NCBI GenBank assembly: GCA_031761405.1
Contig: JASEVX010000013.1
Location: forward strand, 46,570,143 to 46,634,142
From: Serripes groenlandicus
Lineage: Eukaryota > Mollusca > Bivalvia > Cardiida > Cardiidae
Length of the DNA: 64,000 bases
Direction: 5' to 3'
The position numbers were made by a program, and so were the translations under genes. The notes beneath the pieces were generated by a model that was given only the letters and a program-made list of their open reading frames with translations, searched no databases and was not told the DNA's origin. Of this stretch, positions 25,125 through 37,811 are shown piece after piece (position 1 is the first letter of the stretch; every line of letters starts with the position of its first letter).

Positions 25125-26056
25125 TATCTTGTTGCAGTACTTAGCGGTACAACTGTTTGAATTTTACTACGTTAACCGTGGGAACATTTATATCTCACGA
25201 GAATGAAGGTCAAGTGAGATGACTTTTTGTCAACGATCTTATAAATACAATAAAAACTGACGTATCACTATCCATGTATTATATACCTAGTTTAATTGTA
25301 AGACCGAGTTAATTAAACGGTTATAAAATATAAATATTTTCAATACCGAAATAACAGAATATATATACACATAAAATAAAATTTATGAATGACGTCTCAC
25401 ATCATATTTCAGTGACGTCTCACATAATATTTCAATGACATGTTCTATCATATTCCATTGACGTCATATCATAAATAATGCTAGTTTCAATAAAAATAAT
25501 AAGTGGAACTTTTGAATTTCATTTCATATAAGAACTTGAAAAAACGAATGTCTCGTCTTTGCAAAATTGGTGTTGCATATAAGAAAGTGTCCCCGCATTT
25601 TGTATAAGCATATAGTAATATATATGCTTAAGAACTTCCACTTAAAATTTGAAATATACAAATCAGTCACTTATAAAAACTCATCGACAGCATTCGATGT
25701 ACATATTGAACACCCCTCGTAGTTACGCTTGTTGATCTTATTTGCTTTCACATGAATATGGCAAGAAGATACATAAATGTTTGCTGAGTGACCATTGGTT
25801 GAAATAATTTAAATGGTAAATCATTTTTTTATGCATTTACATATAACCAAATATTTATAAATAAATTGGATATTTGTAGCGTGACTGTCATTTTATAGGA
25901 CGTATATAATAGTGATATCGAAGGCATTCAGTTTCTAACATACTTTTAAATATTTTAAAGTATCAGTTGATAAAAACACAAATCGACGAAAGAAAAATAA
26001 TCAACATTTAGACTAAGTTTGAGATTTGGACTACATCATAATAGTGTCAGTAAATA

Positions 26057-26147
26057 TCAAAGGCAATAAACTTCTTTGCAGCAATCGCATTATATTAGGC
26101 CATCGGAATTCTTTTTGCATTTAAAGACAGAAGAACAGGACTTCCAT
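26057..26147 (+). pseudogene. Relic of an SLC5A 5' coding end, upstream of the pseudogene
   Basis: This is the copy A counterpart of the relic at 52481. It contains TTCTTTGCAGCAATCGCA and a degraded ATATTCTTCGCGTTTAAAGAC-like stretch about 200 bases before the pseudogene start. Presence in both copies dates it before the segmental duplication. Confidence 0.65.
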
Positions 26148-26279
26148 TGGTAAAGTGTTAATTATCAGTGTGTAGTGTTAAGTCTTCGTACATGGACACA
26201 AGATTAAACCCCACAGCATCGGCGAAAAGCAAGAATCAGCATTTGAATACATCCAGACTCTGATATATCGTAGGATTAC

Positions 26280-28107
26280 ATGACAATGGTGTTACAAAAT
26301 TCAAATTTCACTGTAATAGATTATCTAATATTCTTTGCAACAATCGCCTTGTCTTTGGCAATCGGAATATTCTTCGCGTTTAAAGACAAAAACAAACGAT
26401 ATCTGGATAATTATTTCCTTGCCGATAGGAAGTCGGTCGTATTGCCAACAGCCTTTTCCCTGCTTGTCTCATACCAGTCATCGATTGTAATTCTTGGGGC
26501 ACCAGCTGAAGTGCATGACAAGCGCCTATTACGTAGTGGCAATTTGGCTTAGTTTTATATTTGGCGGACTGGTTGCGGTGCCCATATTGCATCCACTGAA
26601 GCTTACAAGCGTGTTTAAATATTTCCAGCTACGTTACCACGACAACATTATCCGATATCTCGCGTTTACATTAGGTTTGATATATTTTGTCTTTTACATG
26701 GGCACCGTTATTTTTGGTACATGTGTGGCCCTTGAATTCATAATAGGGATCCCATACTGGGGCACGATCTTAATTTACACCATTGTGACCGCAGCGTATA
26801 CTTCGATAGGGGGTATGAAAGCTGTGATATAGACCGATGTATTCCAGTTGATGATCATGCTCATTGGAGTATTCTCAATAATTATAAAATCATCGACAAT
26901 GGTAGGTGGTATAGGCAATATGTTAAACATAGCTTCGAGCAGATTAGACGTAGGGGACTTCAGGATCGATCCAAGAATAAGATATCAGTTCTGGAACACT
27001 GGCATTGCAACATTTATAGTATTTCTTATGTCTATCCTCCAACAGCCAGGATGTCAGAGAATCAGCTGCGCACCGAACCTCAAAGCAGCAAGACAAACCG
27101 TCATTGTGGCAGGGATATTAGCTGGGATTTTCTGCTTTTTTATTAGCTTCGAAGGAGTTGCTATCTACGCATACTACTCATCGACAGGTTGCGATCCGCT
27201 TGCATCTTGTCGTATTGACAATGTGAATCAGCTTATTCCGCTAGCTGTAATTGACTTATTCTCATCAATACCAGGTTTGTCTGGATTGTTCATTGCAACT
27301 CTGTCTAGTGCCGCACTTAGCACGTTGTCGTCATGTCTTAGTAGTTTAGGCGCAGTAACATACGAGGATATTATACGAGAAAAATATCCCGATATACCGT
27401 AACAAAGGGCTACACATATTGCCAAGACAATAGTTTTCTTGTACGGTATTGCAGCCGCGGGACTTTCTTTCATCATCTCCGTTCTACCTGGATCCATTAT
27501 AAGCATGTTTTACGCATTCATGGGGTGTATCGACGGGCCGGTATGTGCAATATTCTTAGTGTCAATGTTTTACAAGAGAGCCACGACGAAAGGCGTTATC
27601 ATTGGGACATTTGCAGGCATGGCAATCGTGTTTTGGTTCAATATTGGTCGATCGCTGGGATATGGCAATGGAGATCCGAGACTTCCGTCTGCTCCTGTTG
27701 ACAACTGTTCCCAGACACTAATGGATACCATGCAATACAACTATTCAACGATGTCACCATTACCAGCCAATACCCTATCTACTGTCTTGACCACGGAAAT
27801 TTACCAATTGCAGGTTACAAACGCTTCAATTCCAGATACAACATTTCTAACAGAAATCTATTCTATTTCTTTCATGTGTATTTCTATAATTGGATGTGTC
27901 ACATCTGTCATCGTAGCAATTTTGATAAGTATTTGCACAGCTCCACCGGATGAGGTTGACGATAAATATTTGTTTAGTTTTAAGAAACATATCTGGATGG
28001 TTTTCTTTGTCAGAAATGATGAAGATCATTTCCTAGATGTGAACGACGAATATGCTCTTAATGAAGGCGAAATTCATGATTTAATGGCTGATAAAACAGG
28101 ATTCTGA
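26280..28107 (+). pseudogene. SLC5A transporter pseudogene (paralogue of 52723-54555)
   Basis: It aligns end to end with the intact copy and most residues are identical by eye. Three lesions disable it. An 11-base deletion lies between 26513 and 26514 (after the APAEV codons) and shifts the frame. A Trp codon of the IWTD motif has become TAG at 26830-26832. A Glu codon has become TAA at 27400-27402. The remainder stays open in one frame (26494-28107 apart from the two stops), as expected for recent loss of function. The segment sits in duplication copy A within PEBP intron 4. A truncated product could be made, but a working transporter is not expected. Confidence 0.92.
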
Positions 28108-28469
28108 CTCGGCCACGTATATTGAAATAATATTGTTCTCATTGATGCTAGACTAAAGGATGTGTTCTTTTGTGGGTTAAACTTTGTATCAGCTTAAGCA
28201 GACTTCATATTCCGGTATAAATATTTTCGTATTCCGTGTCCGTTTTCGTTAAAATCATTTTAGTCAAATTGATTGAAATTAACTTAATTCCGTTTTAACC
28301 GGTATTCAAATTATATCACGGCGGTCAGTTCACCTTACGTGTGTTTCAAGGCTTTGTCGCACCTTTAATTCACAAAGCATTCTGGTTTCCTTTCCACATA
28401 TATGCTTATATACAGTCAAATACATCATAACAACCACTTTTTGCATATCATGGAGTGTATACCTTCACA

Positions 28470-28744
28470 TTGATTGGGGGTTTAACGCCGTTTTCAACAA
28501 TTTGTTCAGTCATATTACGGCGGTCAGTTCACCAACTCATATGTCTCTTGGCTTAATCGCACCAGTACTTCATAAAGCATTCTTTTTAAACCTCTGGCTG
28601 CTAGCCAAATGGTGGAAGACGAATGACGCTTGTCACAATGACTTCAGTCAAACGTCGGAAAGAATATTGGCCGAGCTGGGGTTCGAACTAACAACCCTTG
28701 GATTGACAGCCCGCGTTCCTACCGACTGAGCTACCGGGCCTCGG
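28470..28744 (-). mobile_element. SINE1 copy private to duplication A
   Basis: The target duplication CTTCACA lies at 28463-28469 and 28745-28751. The minus strand gives the head (GCCCGGTAGCTCAGTCGGTA) and the tail ending CCCCCAATCAA. Copy B shows the uninterrupted CCTTCACAATAATGCATTG near 54945-54963. Confidence 0.88.
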
Positions 28745-29753
28745 CTTCACAAAAATGCATTGAATATATGACATTGAGTTTAATATATTGCAAATTTGTA
28801 TAAGATGCTCTGGAAATGTTTTATTTGATCATCTTTAGTATTTTGACCTTGTTTGAAAAAGTGAAAGTAGAGTATGTGAAAACACAGTTTTGTCCCTCCC
28901 GGCCTGATTATGTTCAAAATGATGAGAAACCATCTCCGAGGGGTGAATTCCTTCTTGCTTGATACATGCCCCGCCCCCGCACACACGGCACCCCCGCATC
29001 CCCCGGCGCCCCAATTGTTGGGGGATTTTTTTATAGCTGAAAGGTTACTCATTTCAGTCATATAGGGTGTCCTACCTATACAAAATTGAAGAAAATGTGA
29101 TCATTGAGGATTGAAACTGGTTGTTTTACATGGAAACAAAGAAGGTATTTAATTGGTGTCCTATGACCTTTACTAGTAAGAAAGATGATTAATTAACCCT
29201 TTCCCAACTGCATACTATATATACTTATATATACTTATATAACTTTTGTCAATCATCGGAAAGAATGAATAGCTGAGCCTGGTTCGAACCCAAGACCTCT
29301 GGTTTAATAGCTCTCGTCGTTACCAACTGAGCTATCGTGGCTCGACTCGATTCGGTTTAAAAAACTACCTACATGCAGAGGTTCAGATAAGGAGTGGTAT
29401 TCAGCTCTTTTACCCACAATTTCGCTCTTAGTTTTATTAAAGAAACCCTTTGTTGTGGGTACTCAAAAGAATTGTCTGACCGAAACGATTCTTTTGAGTA
29501 CACACAACATGGGGTTAGATGGTCAAATAAGGACTTTAGAACATGCACAACGCCCCTTTTCTCTGCTTACATGGGCACATACGACATATAACACTGTTGT
29601 GAAATATGAGAAAATGATATAGATGAAAAATGAAAGTATAAGAAATAATTTATTATAGTAACTTGTGCATAAGTGGCGTTTTATTTGACGCAATTTCTTA
29701 TACACGCATCTTTAATATAGGTATATACACTAACCGATTTCTAATACATTATG

Positions 29754-29972
29754 CCTTTTACACATATAGACACTTTCTGTCGCGTCTGCAGCAGACGGCT
29801 TTTGCAAAAACATTATGGTAAAAGGAGAATGTGCTCAGTATGAGCAATTTCAGCTTTTTCCACAATGTTTTCAAATCTATTCAATAGTTATACATTCATT
29901 GACAGAAAGTTTCCATAGTTTCGTCTAGACGTTTTCAAAGACGTCTAATTCAGGATTGTGTGGGAAAAGGTT
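29754..29972. mobile_element. MITE-A copy in duplication A
   Basis: CTGCAGCAGACGGCTTTTGC at the left, a CTCAGTATGAGCAA centre and TGTGGGAAAAGGTTAA at the right. Its partner in copy B is at 56390-56595, so it predates the duplication. Confidence 0.75.
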
Positions 29973-30059
29973 AAATGATCAAATTTGAATGAAAACGTTC
30001 GTCTAGATTTTACCATCCGCTCTCTATAGCAGCACTAGGAGAGGTCAGGCGCCGCAACC

Positions 30060-31052
30060 AATATACATGTTTCCTTTACTAACGTATACGTTATACACGT
30101 TTCTTGTACTAACTAATACGTTATACACGTTTCTTTTACTAACTAATATATTATACACGTTTCTTTTACTAACTAATATATCATACACCCTTATTTTACT
30201 TACTGGTATCGGGATAAATGGACCAGAAGTACTGGTAAATTACCCAATCAACGCAGTGTAAAAATGTGGAATGCAGCGTAATATGGTTTTACTAGTTGAT
30301 TCATTATATATGTTTCTCCGACTAACTTGTACATTATACACCTTTTTTCTTTCACGAAATAACTCATACTATATGTTTCTGTCACTAACTAATATATTAA
30401 ACGTGTTTATGTCACTAACTAATACATTAAACGTGTTTCTTGAACTAACTTAAGCATTAAACATGTTTTTTCTACTAACTAAAGCTATTAACATGTCGAA
30501 CTAACTAATACATTAAACATGTTTCTTGAACAAACTAAAGCATTAAATATGTTTCTTCTACTAATCAAAGCATTAAACATGTTTCTTGAACTAATTAATA
30601 CATTAAACATGTTTCTTCTACTAACTAAAGGATTAAACATGTTTCTTGAACTAACTTATACAGTAAACATTTCACTTGGAATAACTAAAACATTAAACAT
30701 GTCGAACTAACTAATACATTAAACATGTTTCTTGAACAAACTAAAGCATTAAATATGTTTCTTCTACTAATTAAAGTATTAAACATGTTTCTTGAACTAA
30801 TTAATACATTAAACATGTTTCTTCTACTAACTAAAGGATTAAACATGTTTCTTGAACTAACTAATACAGTAAACATGTTACTTGGACTAACTAATACAGT
30901 AAACATGTTACTTGGACTAACTAATACAGTAAACATGTTTCTTGAACTAACTAATACAGTAAACATGTTACTTGGACTAACTAAAACATTAAACATGTTT
31001 ACTCTACTAACTAAAACATTAAACATGTTTACTCTACTAACTAATACATTTC
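30060..31052. repeat. 30-bp minisatellite, duplication A
   Basis: Unit AACATGTTTCTTGAACTAAC plus TAATACATTA, about 30 copies, interrupted by a SINE3 piece (30205-30290). A higher-order repeat of about 206 bp (30493-30698 and 30699 onward) shows recent block duplication. The 30-bp period keeps frames open, giving spurious ORFs. Confidence 0.88.
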
Positions 31053-31202
31053 ACAAGTCGTATGCCAAACAGTCGAGCATCCAGTACGAAAGATAATTTT
31101 GCAATAAACATCCCAGCACAGTGTTCATCATTAATGGCAGGCTGGCCTCCAACAGTATCCCAATCTATAAAGGCAAAATAATGGTTTGAATCAACCATTC
31201 CA

Positions 31203-31394
31203 CTGAGCCGTTCGACGAAAGAAACCAACATTGTGGACTCTGCGTAAAGTATACACCAGGAATCATTATTCTATACCTCCATCACACTGAGACGGAATGT
31301 GTCGGCCCCGATTAGCCTGCGTGGATTACGCAGGCTGATCTGGGTCGATACATTGCGTAGAGTCCCTAATGTTGGTTTTCTCGTGGAACGGCTT
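31203..31394. mobile_element. MITE-B, shortened copy (duplication A)
   Basis: Starts GAGCCGTTCGACGAAAGAAA and ends TCGTGGAACGGCT. The middle is deleted. The equivalent in copy B ends near 58499. Confidence 0.7.
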
Positions 31395-31702
31395 AGATGT
31401 TAATGACCATTCGACGTCATAGTAGAGAACGACATTTAAAAACGTGGGCAAATGTAAATTGTTAAAACTAAGAGCATGTTCTTTTGATCCGACAATATGT
31501 GAAAGCCATTCTTCCAATTTTAGAGATAGAACACATTATTCGCGTCAGATATTTTCAAAGCAAGATAATCATATCAGGTTAATTGTTCATGGAAAAAAGT
31601 CAAAGTTAACAGTGACTTTCGGCTAATTCGACCAGCCGGCATTTTATTGACACTAAACGGTACGTTCAGCGTGAATTTAGTGGCCTGGTGATCTAGTGCT
31701 TA

Positions 31703-31882
31703 ACACGTTAGACTGTCAATCCAGAGGTCCAGGGTCTGGCTTTTTCTGAAGTGCGTTAAATGACTCCCACTCAACATTGAGGTCAAGTACCGGACGTTAG
31801 ACTGTCAATCCAGAGGTCCAGGGTCTGGCTTTTTCTGAAGTGCGTTAAATGACTCCCACTCAACATTGAGGTCAAGTACCGG
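31703..31882 (+). repeat. 89-bp tandem duplication (duplication A)
   Basis: ACGTTAGACTGTCAATCCAG through CAAGTACCGG occurs twice in a row. Copy B (58818 onward) has it once. The unit contains a tRNA-like stretch. Confidence 0.85.
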
Positions 31883-33309
31883 TCCTGCCTCGCGTTTATC
31901 GGTGCTATACACTGAGCATGTTAAATAACCAAGTGGTCTTTTCGGGAAAAGCTAGGATATCTCACCAGGACCGATTGTATCTTGAAGTAATCTGCACCTG
32001 TCAGAGGCTTGTACATAATATAGTTTACACTATCAAATGGGTATATGATACATTATATAACAATACCATTTCGTTCCGGTGACAATCTGTCGTCACGCGA
32101 ACTGTTTGAAACATACTTGTCTCGATTTCATTGGGTCTCGATTACAGCCGTGTTGTGTGGAGAACTGGTGCGAAGATGCTAGGAAAAAATGGGGTAGCCT
32201 ATGTGAATTGGCCGTCGTGAGATGACTGAAACATTGTTGAAAACAGCGATATACCCCAAATCAATCAATCCATCAATAAAGTATATTGGTTTATTTGCGT
32301 AGCATTTTACGCCACTTCGAAAAGTGTTATCATTATTTCTGGACCTTGGTTCTGACATCAGCGAGTCAGTCGTAAGCCTGAGAGTAAAGGAGGTCAACTC
32401 GGTACTACTTTAAATGCCTATTGAACATAAACCCATCCTATATGACAACGGGTAGGAGACTTATCTCTCGATGGTTTCGATAGGACGTACGTTAAACCAA
32501 TCAAATTTAACGTTATAGATAACGTTCGGCCTTATTTCAAACTGTCTAAATGTCAAACTTTAGGTCAAAGGGAAGGAATTCATTTTCCACAGGCGACCAT
32601 TATAACATTATGGGTTATGGTTCGTTAATAGAAAATGAATTAACCCATATACCTGTATCAAATTAAAGTTCATTCTTAGAAAAACAAAAAAAGCACAAAA
32701 AAGATCACATGTTCACTGACCGTTGACATAGTTAGGAGGTCAAATCAAAGGCCACCCTTATCCCGCACTGAATTTTATTATCAATTTCAGAAAATACAGC
32801 ATGTTCTGAAAATGGCTCTTAATGTGTCAACATAGTTAAACGCAAACACTAATTTTATTATAAATCAGTCCAAGGTTATTCAAATAAACAACACTTTCAA
32901 CTTACAAGAAAATCATTATTGTCTAATGGGAGACAACTCCAATCTCATATATTCATCTGTCTACACAGGGAGAATGAATAAGTGAACTGTCGCCGTGATA
33001 TAACTGAAATACCATTGAAACGGTATTGAACCCCAATATAATATACTACAGTCAAACCTGTTCTAAAGACCACCTTTGAATAGCGATTCCCTGACTATAA
33101 CAGCCCTACTTTTAGTTCCTGACACTGCAATTAAAGACCATCTGTGAACAAAGAACATATGATCACGTGTTCGTATTGCATTTTATAATCGGTTCACTCA
33201 GACATTATGTGTAAACGTGTCCATGAACACATAAATTAGTTTGTTATTCAGTATAAATCATGATGCTGCTAAAGGATGTTCTTAAAATAAACCTTTACTC
33301 TATACATAT

Positions 33310-34950
33310 TAATAATAAAGTAAATCTTTAATCAAACTGTCTGTAAGTGTGCCATATGACAAATAGGAATCAAAAGTGTCATGTTCTTGTTGACAGCACA
33401 TGTTAAAAAGGTATCTCTCATAAGTGACATTTGTCTTTCCAATACAAAACGACTGAAATGTATCTAACTAATACTACATCTATCTTCTGCTTATCATCCT
33501 CATTATCGAATTGGAGTTCATCGAAAACATCCATTGCTTCCGAGCCTATACAGGTTAGTAGGGTCGCCGTTCTCAATTTATTTTCTTTGGAACTAAGCCC
33601 CGATGCAATTTCATAGTTACTCTACGATCTGAAAAATTGCTTCTAATTATCGCTGATTTTTATCATCCAATTCTAGCTTAGCAGTGAACGGAATGAGAGA
33701 GGGAACAGCCATTAGTATGTGTGGGCAGGGTACGATACCGCGCGATTCGTCTTCTTCTTCAGACAAGCTCATAGCCTGGTACTGCTTCGATAGTGCCTCG
33801 TCTTAGCTTCAGTCGAATTAATTTTCATCTCATAGAGTGGGTTGTACACTGCTGACACCATGTTTAAAGTGTTTCATCAATAAGATAACACTCGGTTGTA
33901 GAAAGTCCACGCTTGGCTTTATTGAGCATAAATTATAATAAGGGAAACAACTCCTGTTCTATTACAAGTAACTTTCAAAGGATAGTCAACCCAAACATCT
34001 GATCTACTATTGTAGGATAGTTTCATGTACTGTTACATTAGTGGTCGTATTTAATTCTGAATGGGTATGGCGGTCACGATTCCGAAATGTTAACCATTTG
34101 CATTATCAGAACACAATCCCAAAGCGATTCCACTTCCACAGGGAGGTGCTCCTGTGTGATCTAGAACATAATATGACCCTATGCATAAATTTAAACATAC
34201 AGGAGCACGTCCCTGAGATTTAAATCTGTGTTTGTGTATTTGGGTAGAGACATAAATAAATGTCTCTGATTTGGGTCACAGGGTGTTTCGTGTAACCGCT
34301 ATGTTCAGCCGATTATTGCATTGATCTTTCACAGTCCGAAGGAGTTTTTATCAGAAGGACATACGACTTAAGCGAAGTCTGCGTAGCATTGAGGGTGAAA
34401 CAAATTTACCATAAAGAGCATTTTAGATCAGACAGTGAAACTAAAATATTCCATCGACAGAACATACGTCAATGAACACAACCCATTGCTGATTCTCAGA
34501 TTCACACTACAGCTTGATTTTGTATCAACGCCAAAATGAAATTTTCTGTGTTAATTTATGTTGTTCAATGGGAAACGAGAGCGATAAAAATTATAACCTG
34601 AAGCACTGAATGTCGCAGCCGAATAAGTTATGGTTGTCAGCCTTTACTGTAAACAGTACAGTTGTTCTAGTTATCTCCGGTACCAGCTGAATATGACGTC
34701 ACCGGATGTGGATAGTTGTCGGTCATGGTTCCCTGCTTTGTTCTATGTAATTTTACTTGGAATTTCAAGAGCCGAACCATAGTAGAATGTTGCACTACTT
34801 CAGAACGAGCAAAAGGACGTTTCTGCTGTGCTCAATATAAATAAAGATCCACCAGGTTGTCCAAGTGTATACTGTTTGCGAGGCGTTTCTTATAAAGTTC
34901 AATGCAGAGCAGATCTTTGGTAAGCACGAATTTCATTTTACTAAATTAGC
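33310..34950. other. Intron 4 segment without recognised features
   Basis: Follows the end of duplication A. A short inverted repeat (GGTGCTCCTGTGTG near 34145, complement CATACAGGAGCACG near 34195) is the only structure I see. Short open frames lack homology that I recognise. Confidence 0.5.
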
Positions 34951-36200
34951 ATAGACTGTCGGTCTCATATTGATCTACATTGTTCTATAAATGAAAACAT
35001 GTAAACATATTTATTACATACAGTCATAAAACATTGTGGCAAATGGCTAAAAGTCTCATTATGAGCAAACTCTCCTTTTGCCACTATGTTTTTAAAAATC
35101 GTCTGCTTCATAATTCGTCTGCAGGTTGGAAAGGGTTAATAAATATTATCCTTGTATGTACGACTTTGTAGGAAACATGCAGTTATCACCATAGACAAAG
35201 ATCAGCATGGGCGTGATTTTCAACGTTTTCAATTACCATAGTCAAGGACGGCCTGTCTAATTTAGATCTACCTTGTTCTACAAATGAAAGCATATTTATT
35301 ACATAGAGTAAGAAAACATTGTGGCAAATGGAGAAATTTCTCATTATGAACAATATCTTCTTTTGTCATTATGTTTTTAAAATACATCTGCGTCAGAATT
35401 CGTCCCTATTTGGAAAAGGTAATTTAATCTTATCATGGTGTGCATAACCTTTTATAAATGTTTAAATTATGATAGACATAGATCAGTATGAACATGCATT
35501 TCAACGTTTTTCAATTATCATAGTCAAGGATCAACCTGTCTTATCTTGATCTACATTGTTCTATAAATACAATCATATGTATACTATAGAGTTAGAAATC
35601 ATTGTGGAAATAGAAGAACAAATACTTATTATGAGCAATTCCTCCTTTAACCACAATATATTCAAAAGTCGTCTGCATCAAAATTCGTCTGCATGTGGAA
35701 AAAGGTTGTTTAATCTTATCTTGGTGTCAACTATAGTTTATGAATGTTCAGTTATGATATACATAGATTAGCCTACACATTCTAATCTTGATCTGTATTT
35801 GCTATAAAGGAAAACATGTTTTTATGTAGCGTTTAAAAGAACCATTGTGGCAAAATGAGAAATTGCTAATTATTGCCACTATTTGTTTTAAAATCGTTTG
35901 CGTAAAAAGTAGTATGCAGTTGGGAAAGGGTTAATTAATCATATTTGTGAATTTTGCAATTATTAAAAACATGGTTCAGCCCGTACAACTTAATCTTGAT
36001 CTACATTGCTCTACAAATGAAAATATATTAATTGCAAAGAGTTGAAAACATTGTGGAAAAATTCGTCTGTGTCAAAACACGTCGTCATGTGGGTTAGTTA
36101 TATTAATTTGGTGCGCACGAGATTTTGCGTATGTGGCAATTATTATAGTCATAGATGAGCAATTAAATGTTGTATGTAGGAGAAAAACGTTAAGTGAAAG
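34950..36200 (+). repeat. Diverged tandem array of about 280-bp MITE-A-like units
   Basis: Four to five units begin near TTGATCTACATTGTTCTA (34969, 35267, 35549, 35790, 35997). Each holds AAACATTGTGGCAAATGG, a TCATTATGAGCAA centre and a TTCGTCTGCA...GGAAA(A)GG end. The spacing shrinks at the 3' side. Confidence 0.7.
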
Positions 36201-37737
36201 CTTAATCTTAGCGAAAATCACACGTGATATCAAGTGGGATTCGGCAATATGCATGCCTATTAATTACCGTAATACTTCTTAAAATACTATATTATATTTG
36301 TGCAATAAAGATTATATTTGAGTGCCCGACTAAAAGGAGTATCTTGTTGCATCTCCTCAAACACATATTATGTATGGTAGTGAAACATGTAGGGCTAACA
36401 TTTCAGCTTTTAGTAGACCTATACAGTAAAACATATTTATGTGTTTTTCTAGACATAGACGAGGTAGATAGAGAAGGCCGTTGTTATCATGTGCATATCT
36501 GGGCGCACATGTTTCCAGAACCCGATACGCCTGACTTGGCGTACGTGCATTAGCTTTTAAGCTATCAGACAGACATATCTTTAAGTATTTACCAACCAAA
36601 ATTACCATATATTTGCCCGTATACCGCACTAAGTGGATCAACGTCATTTTGCATAAATAATATGTTTATTTTAATAGTTATTACCCTCTCTTTTCACATA
36701 AATGCAGGCATATCACGGAGTTTCTATGAAGGTTACAAGTACTGGTGATTTTGCTATCCTGAAACCAGCATAGCTACTCTCACAACCCTGAGTGCCAAGG
36801 TGGTAATTCAACTCTACTATTGGTAAAGTTGTTCGTATGTCCGACTTAAAATCGAACCCCTGGTTCCACCTCTTTAGAGGGCACTTTCAAATAATAAATA
36901 TCGTACAGTGCGACCAACGCTCGGTCCTCTGACTTGAATATCTTTATTCCCGGGTACAAACACCCATTATTATACCTAACACAATTGCTGGCGACAAAGT
37001 CAGTCTTAGACGACATGCAGTAAGTAAGTTTCCATGCTACTAAAGCGAACTCTCAGGACTGGTTTTTGACCAGATTGCCCAAAAACCGTAGAAGTGTCGG
37101 CAGACTCGTTTTACGCAAATGCAACTTTAAACGATTCCAATTCGGCTGGTATCTTTTCAAATGGACTTATCCAGATTTATATTTGGAAGACTCCATCGCA
37201 AGGTTTAGGAATTTCAAGATTAAAATGTTGAGTTGTGCAGCGAAGAGTATCGAAGAGTCAGTCGGATGAAACATCAAATTAACAAAAAATATTCGATAAT
37301 TTTAAATGTGTTATCGACATAAAAACATAATATGTGGCAATTTTCATAATTTCATTTCAATCTTAAGTCAATTTACTCAAAATATGAAACATGTGACATG
37401 AAATCCACGTGTCAATCTAACCTCCTGATAAACCATTCCCAAGGTCGTTTGTCTGTACAATTTGCAACGTAAGAAAACATTTATTTTGCTACTGATTTGA
37501 ACATTTTGTAGAACATATTGAATGTGCGCGAGTTAAGTTATACCTGCCTTTTTCCGCAATGCTTATTAAAATCTCTACTGCATATACCTCACATCTAGTC
37601 CGTACAGTGGACTCGCGTTCATTCGAACTAGAAAAGGACAAAAAAAAAAAGGTTCGAGGTATAAATAAGTTCGGCGGATGAATCGATTAAATTAATTTAT
37701 GTAATCTCAGCTTTGTATGTCTCGCTGTCTCTCTCTG

Positions 37738-37811
<74 letters not shown>

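Larger units (their letters stand above)
24961..33310 (+). repeat. Segmental duplication, copy A
   Basis: Direct paralogue of about 51.13-60.87 kb. Shared in order: a MITE-B right end, the SLC5A 5' flank, the relic and gene, the C-rich block near 28980, a MITE-A copy (29754-29972), the 30-bp minisatellite, the 'AATGGCAGGCTGG' segment, MITE-B, the tRNA-like segment near 31690, a SINE tail, and the terminal stretch ending near 33310. The left edge coincides with a truncated MITE-B joined to simple repeats. Private to A are the SINE at 28470-28744, an 89-bp tandem duplication at 31703-31882, and loss of about 150 bases of a SINE head near 32153. Confidence 0.85.

Noticed and set aside
30519..31096. 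ORFs with repeating MFLELTNTLN-like peptides
   Set aside because: The 30-bp minisatellite keeps frame. The peptides differ between duplication copies and lack any start or splice support.
36440..36553. Exon-like segment after TTTTTCTAG
   Set aside because: A plausible acceptor precedes it, but there is no recognisable homology and no donor in a fitting frame before the stop.
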